Below are positions 56,493 through 62,000 of a stretch of 62,000 bases of DNA, piece after piece. Positions within the stretch are counted from its first letter, which is position 1. Each line of letters starts with the position of its first letter. Origin of the DNA: Branchiostoma floridae (taxonomy: Eukaryota > Chordata > Leptocardii > Amphioxiformes > Branchiostomatidae). The translations under genes and the position numbers were made by a program. The notes below the pieces were generated by a model, which made no database searches, was not told the DNA's origin, and worked only from the letters and a program-made list of their open reading frames with translations. The stretch spans positions 7,793,650-7,855,649 of the forward strand of contig NC_049989.1 of NCBI RefSeq assembly GCF_000003815.2. The letters are read 5' to 3'.

Positions 56493-59400
56493 TTAAACCA
56501 CGCCCCAAACCTCCTCAAAGGCACTGCAGACCTTGGCACATGTGAGAGCTCCTGACAGGGGATAGTTACTGATGGACAGGGACTTCTCTATGTAGTCTGA
56601 GTCCACCTGGGCAGGGGGATTAAAACATACAAAAGTGATTACGAGTCAACTTACATCACACTGTAACATATGATCAATATACTCGAGCTCTCAATTCAAT
56701 ATGATATGACCTGTGCAATTCAAATAAAGATATGACCACAATCTATACAATGAGGGCTTAAGAAACTTAATACCTGTTTTCAGCAGTGATTGACAATATC
56801 TAATATGCGTGATGCAAGTTGTTTATATTTTTTAGCCCTGGACTGTAGGTTGATATATTGCATCTTAAGCAAGCTGACGTAAGCTTTTCTAAGGATAAAA
56901 TGAATACAGCTCTACGTACAATAACAGCAAAAACAGTAACACACCCAATGCCAAAGAAATACCTCTAGTAACAATCCCCCCATCCCTCATTGTTTAAACC
57001 CCAAATTATACCCAACACCCTTTCCCCTGCAATAGATGTTGGTATATGTACTCACCGAACCGTGGGCCATGGCACCGATCACCAAGACGATTGGTTTGTC
57101 AGCGGGAACGAGATCACGTGGGTTCACCACGGAATCCGCGTGGAAGGACATGCCGATCTTGGTACAGCCTGTCGGTAAGTGGTCCGTCACTGGGTTTTTG
57201 ATGACCTTGAAAAGTTTTACAAAATGATACAAGTTTGTCCCTATCTTCTGAGAAAAACATCAAAGGTCATCAACATTATTCTTGAGGAACTTTTGAAAAG
57301 TTGCAAAAATACCTCTGTAGTTCTTAGACAAGCTAGCAGAATGTCCCAAGCTATACCTCCTCTACTGCTTAAAAAAAAATTGTCCGCCTTCAAACCATCA
57401 TTGATCAAGATCATAACAAGTCCAGAAGATATAAAAAAGGAACTTCTGCTGCTACACCAAGGAGAATTGTGAGGAAGTCCAACCTTGACCATCATCTTCT
57501 CAAAACCTCCTCACCAAATATACATGTAAACGCAATACATGTACCACAATCTATCCATAGCTTCTTAAACCATGCTGGTCAAAGTAGGTTAGAAACACAC
57601 ACACACAGAGCCACACACCAGACACCATACCAGTAATGATGAATCTTACCTTCAACAACTTGTTAGGTCCATCAGAAGCTCTGATGCTGAACTTATGCAG
57701 CAGCTGAACTATAGACACAAAGATAGCAGTAATGTATTAATGGAAACCCCTAGGAGTTTATATTCATACTGCATGTTATCTTGTTGCAATAGGGACTGAT
57801 CTCATCATATGCAACACATAAAAATGACTTTTTTGTTTTTAATAAAGTTATACTGACACGGACATTCATACTACAATGTACTATTACTTATGAATTACAA
57901 AACACAGTGGAAAAAATTTTACGCTATACACTCACCCATAAGACCAGCAAATCTTTCAAAAGTCCGGGGGATTCTTGTTTGCGGGTGGATTTCTATCAGT
58001 ACGTTGTTCTCTGTGTGGACATAGACTTGTAGGAGACCAGCTCTGTTTAAAGGGCTGTCAAACAACATCAGTAGACACTGGTGGAGAAAAACAAAATGAG
58101 ATTGAGTAACCTTTAAACTACTTGAACAATGTGTGTCCTTTTAATGTAGTAATACTGGTTTAACCTTCAAAACGTCTTTTCCATGTTTCAACCTTACTAA
58201 TACTACTAGTAGTAGTACCTAATAGTACCAACAAGGAAACAATTTCTAAAACCATAATTTCAGGGCATGGCTTGGGTATCAGATGAGGACTGTATGCTGA
58301 AAATCAGGAAGATGGTAGGGTTTTGGGGAGTAAGAAGCTTGAAATTTCCCAGGAGAGCATGCCAACAGCCCTCACATCTTCAACACGAAACATCTAGGTT
58401 GTATGTATGCATGTATGTACGTGCATAGGCCAGGAACTGGCACCTTGCGTCGGGTAATACCGCCCCTTACGATGTAACATACCCATGCATGATGCGTGTT
58501 TAGCTCATGTTAGGGGTGGGTTATTTTTTTTACCAGGTTTCCACAGTCAAACTCGGTCTAAAAAAACAAATGCAGTTTAAATAATAATAGTGTTGTTTAC
58601 ATGAAGACTTTAAAATGCCAATGAATGTCAAAATCTCCACCAAACAGAATCCTTTTTTACTATTAGCTAATCATAAATAAATGGACCACTGTTTGGAGTG
58701 AAATTCACAGATAAGCAGGTCAAGGACCTGAACCGGACCTGTACCTGAATTTTCCATACCGGTACCCACCCCTAATCTAGGTGAATGGACAGACAGAAAT
58801 GTAGAGCTGGAGTGAGTTCCATTGACTGTACCTATCTGTGCCACTGGGCACTACAACCCTAAATGAACCAACCTGATGAGCGATGTCTGGTCGGCACAGC
58901 GAGGGGTCCTTGTTGTGTTTTCTCATCAGCCCCTTGTGTTTGTCACAGTTGAGAAGCTCGTAGCTCTTCCCATTCTGTACACAGGTAAAACAAAAAGGAG
59001 GTTGACTCAGTTGTTAAGACATTGAAACATGAAACGTTGCAAGTTTGAATCATACAATCTTACACGGCATCCATATAATATTATAATATCAAGGAATATG
59101 TATAATTTGTATCCCCGCACAACCATGAGCTGACGGAGTTAGGATTTAGTGGATCATCCGGAGTTAAACCAGGCTTTGGCTCAAGCAGTAAACTTTCAGT
59201 TTGACCAGCTTTATTACCCTTCGTGTCAGCAGTGATTGATTGAAAAAGTAACTGCAGGTACGACGCGACTGTTAGCAGCGCACGTGTATGGGTCCACGAG
59301 TTTTATGCCACCCTCCCCTCTCCCCAACAGAAGAAGATACATAGCTTATCCATATGATACGTTATAAACAAACCTTGACTGCTTCTAAAGAAGCCTTTTC

Positions 59401-59514
59401 CAGTACGACGATGAGACGCTTCTCTTGATCCTTTTCGTGCAATGTTTTCTTCTTTTTAGGCTCTGGCACATCGAACTTTCCGTCTCCGTCGAATTTTCTC
59501 CTGGGGGCCGCCAT
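56493..59514 (-). CDS. EMG1: rRNA small subunit pseudouridine methyltransferase Nep1, 6 exons, complete (235 aa)
   Basis: EMG1/Nep1 is a SPOUT-fold, SAM-dependent enzyme that N1-methylates a conserved pseudouridine of 18S rRNA and assists 40S assembly in the nucleolus. CDS exons, in transcript order: 59514-59374, 58974-58873, 58077-57936, 57708-57650, 57205-57056, 56606-56493. All have GT-AG borders and the joins stay in frame, giving 235 aa (human about 244). The N-terminus [14 protein letters not shown] is basic and variable. The core includes [64 protein letters not shown] and [16 protein letters not shown]. The SAM-site segments are [10 protein letters not shown] near 188-197 and [17 protein letters not shown] near 206-222. 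D88 in LFDSPL corresponds to the human residue altered in Bowen-Conradi syndrome and is intact. An upstream in-frame ATG exists at 59562, but MAAP matches the family start better. Confidence 0.97.
58510..58775. mobile_element. MITE with TTAGGGGTGGGT termini in EMG1 intron
   Basis: Left TTAGGGGTGGGT and right ACCCACCCCTAA are perfect 12-bp inverted ends. Additional complementary blocks (ACCAGGTTT.., ..ACCGGACCTG) lie inside. No coding content. Located in EMG1 intron 2. Confidence 0.7.
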
Positions 59515-60016
59515 CTTAGTTTGGTAGAAACCAATCGCGTTCATTAGGGGTGATATATTCATTTAACGTTAATGATAGCACAAAAAGAATGACGATGAAA
59601 TTGAAGAAAAAAAACTAAAAAAAAAAAAAACACAACCTCCAGAAAGTATATCGTTTAGTTTTCACCCAAGCTAGTAATATTGACATTATGGTTCAGGAAT
59701 GAATCAGTGGTATCATGCATTGGGCGTTAGAGACCTTGTAATTTTGTCCCCGTTTTTCGTTAGAGACCTTGTAATTTTCTTTAAAACCGCAAGATGTCCC
59801 TTATGCACGTACGACGATGGTGATCGCGTCATGTACTATTATTATTATACACGTATCACAACTTCTGTACCGTGAAGGATCACAGTAAGTTCTGCTTCCA
59901 TGATAATCAAACTGAAATTTCTGACAAGAAATGCACATTGAAAATAAGTTATTCCCAGCTGATAGATACAAATACCAGTAACGGATGGTCCCCTAAGGCA
60001 GGAAGGGAAAGTATAA

Positions 60017-61079
60017 TTACCTCCATGAAATGTCATGGAGGTTATATTTTACCCAGCGTTTGTGTGTGTGTGTGTGTGTGTGTGTCTGTCTGTTTGTCTG
60101 TCAACAAGATATCTCAAGAACGGCTGGATGGATTAGTTTCATACTTGGTGTGTTGGTGGGGTGCGATGAAAGCTAGAAGTGATTAGATTTTGGGCCCCCT
60201 AGCGACTTCCCTTGGTACTGCAGCTCAACTTCCGGTTTTGCTATCTCGTGTTCTGAACACGCTATGGTCACGATTTTTGAGTGTTAGATAGCTCTTGTGC
60301 TCAGAAATAAGTGACATAAGTTTTGGCCCCCTACCGACTAGGTTTGGGATAGCAGGGGCATTTTTGTCAAAAACTTCTGAAGAGGATAACTCAAGAAGGG
60401 AACAATGGATTTTCATGATTTTTGGTATGTAGGTACCTTAGACAATGTTGTACAAGATAAGATACCAATTATACAAAATAGGAGTAAATTTGCATAATTA
60501 ATGAGAATATTCTATCATGGCAGTTTTTTCAATGTATCTCTTGTCCCGGACATGATATAGTCTTGACATTTGGGTGGTAGATAGCTTGCAGTGTCATGAC
60601 AAAGTGGGGCAGATTTCAGCCCCCTAACATGTAATTTCGGAACTGCAGGGGCATTTTTGTCAAGACATTCCAAAGTGGATAACTGCAGAAAGGATTGACG
60701 GATTGGCATCATTTTAGGGGTGCAGGTAGCTTGGGCAAAGGTGTTCATAATGATATACATGTTATGCAAATGAGGACCTTATTTGCATAATTAATGAGGA
60801 AATTGTATAATACCATTATTACTAATAACTGGACTTCAATAAATGTAACACTTATTAATTATGATAGATGGAATATAAGCAGATACCAAATATGGTAATG
60901 AGGAACTTATTTGCATAATTTATGTAAAAATTGCAAAGCCGCTTTAAGTCTAATGATTGGAATTTTATACTTGTGACATGTGTACGTTAGTCAATGATGA
61001 ACAACAACACGCATAAATTATGTTAATGTCTTAGTCAATTGCATGAAATTTACAAAAGCTCTAAATTTTCATGGAGGTA
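60017..61079. mobile_element. about 1.06-kb interspersed element bounded by TACCTCCATGAAA inverted ends
   Basis: It begins 'ttacctccatgaaatgtcatggagg' and ends 'aaattttcatggaggta', giving about 13-bp terminal inverted repeats; the left end is itself a palindrome. Next comes a (TG)n run (60060-60084). Two or three related internal blocks follow, with 'aactcaagaa..gga', 'ggcccccta', 'ggggcatttttgtcaa' and 'tttgcataattaatgag', so the interior arose by duplication. No protein coding. Confidence 0.65.
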
Positions 61080-61119
61080 TGAGGTCGCCGAACTCTAGTT
61101 ACACAACTGTGTTCAGCGC

Positions 61120-61250
61120 TAGCCTGGTATCCAGCCGTATTATAACAGTTAGCTCCCGAGTCTCTTCTGTCCTGTCCGTAAATACGGGTATTTATTTGCG
61201 GAGAGAACAGAAGAGACTCGGGAGCTATAATACGGCTGGATATTAGGCTA
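61120..61250. mobile_element. 131-bp MITE with 9-bp target-site duplication
   Basis: The termini TAGCCTGGTATCCAGCCG and its inverted counterpart CGGCTGGATATTAGGCTA, plus complementary inner blocks around 'agctcccgagtctcttctgt', make almost the whole element one hairpin. The direct repeat GTTCAGCGC at 61111-61119 and 61251-61259 flanks it exactly, a 9-bp duplication as made by Mutator-like transposases. Confidence 0.9.
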
Positions 61251-61693
61251 GTTCAGCGCCAGGGAGAAGTTTGTTTACCTGTGTGTGGATGGTGTTAAGC
61301 ACCAAGGACATATAGATAATGAATGAATGAACAAATGCAGGAATCATTTCATGACAGTAAGCAACAAACGCCGAATGATAGTGATACAACGTTATATTAA
61401 CTGTGCAAGTAAAATAGATAACTTCAGGAAGGATAAAACCACAGAAGGCCTCAAAGAGGCCTTTCTCACGACACGGTTCCAGTTGAGTTTCACACGGTCT
61501 CACAGTGACCCCTAGTGATCAAAAAGCAAAATGCAGATCTTTCGAACTGAGCTTCATTGACATAGGGAAGACAAAACTTGAAGTTGATTGGCAAATGCAG
61601 AGTTACCATTAATGTGATTGGACGAAGCTAACCAATGACTGTCAGGTAAATTAATAGACCGTGAAAATGTACCGTAGGTGTAAAATTGATACT

Positions 61694-61996
61694 CTACCAT
61701 TGGCCAACATGGGTAGCATCTCTACCAATGGTAATAATCAGGACATTATCAAAGTGACCAATCACACAGGCCAGTAAGAAATCAGAATCGATCTTTCCAC
61801 CTGTAATAATGGCAGTGATAATTTTGTCCGCAAGGCGACGCTTCTGAATTCTGTATAAGTACCGTACTGCGTAGTTCAGCTCCAGCAAAATTTTCAACAG
61901 TTCAATAGACCCATGGCCACTGTAAAAAGAATTAACACTCATTGTAAAAAGAATCAAAGTGACAAAATATGACATCACAACCAGCAATGCATTCAT
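61694..61996 (-). CDS. unassigned ORF at window edge
   Basis: A 100-codon open frame begins with a hydrophobic stretch, MNALLVVMSYFVTLILFTMS, then GHGSIELLKILLELNYAVRY and IITAIITGGKIDSDFLLAC. It is fairly protein-like but matches no family that I recognise. It runs to the right border, so it could be the last exon of a gene extending out of the window or chance. Confidence 0.2.
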   Translation of the reverse strand: MNALLVVMSYFVTLILFTMSVNSFYSGHGSIELLKILLELNYAVRYLYRIQKRRLADKIITAIITGGKIDSDFLLACVIGHFDNVLIITIGRDATHVGQW

Positions 61997-62000
61997 TTCT

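Noticed and set aside
57179-57472. 97-codon plus-strand ORF
   Set aside because: Overlaps EMG1 exon 5 and intron on the opposite strand; no motif.

Overview
This is eukaryotic, animal-type DNA: genes are split by GT-AG introns, long intergenic stretches are full of short interspersed repeats, and there are two 100-base assembly gaps. The repeat style (TTCGCGG-type MITEs, tRNA-headed SINEs, CR1/L2-like retroelement tails), small intron-rich genes and deuterostome-like protein sequences suggest a cephalochordate (amphioxus, Branchiostoma-like). That assignment is inference; nothing was searched.

Layout. 0.4-1.5 kb (minus): an intronless ORF with a herpesvirus-tegument-type (C76-like) cysteine protease domain, probably carried by a mobile element, with a 42-bp minisatellite beside its 5' end. 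1.8-3.3 kb: degenerate tandem and foldback repeats. 3.65-17.67 kb (plus): a complete 17-exon pescadillo (PES1) gene encoding 615 aa. 18.4-42.5 kb: no gene recognised; satellites, two SINEs, a retrotransposon fragment, a perfect 30-bp foldback hairpin and a MITE nested in a minisatellite. 42.7-55.5 kb (plus): a small secreted-peptide precursor gene with a 10.65-kb first intron and two tandem, homologous alternative last exons. 56.2-59.5 kb (minus): a complete six-exon EMG1/NEP1 gene (235 aa), convergent with the peptide gene. 60-62 kb: MITE-type repeats and an unassigned ORF at the edge.

Two observations stand out. First, PES1 introns contain two families of equal-length structured repeats: five copies of 136 nt or close to it, and two copies of exactly 132 nt. 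Each has the plan of an H/ACA box snoRNA: hairpin, ANANNA H box, hairpin, ACA plus three bases, with pocket-to-box distances of about 14-15 nt and some compensatory changes. I read them as an undescribed intron-encoded H/ACA snoRNA cluster inside a ribosome-biogenesis gene. Second, the peptide gene would make two different amidated disulfide peptides sharing N-[LM]-C-x11-C by choosing between two last exons, a layout reminiscent of calcitonin/CGRP but with no sequence match that I recognise.

Functionally, PES1 (large-subunit maturation), its candidate guide RNAs (rRNA pseudouridylation) and EMG1 (small-subunit rRNA methylation) all concern ribosome synthesis. The peptide gene is unrelated and probably acts in secretion or signalling.
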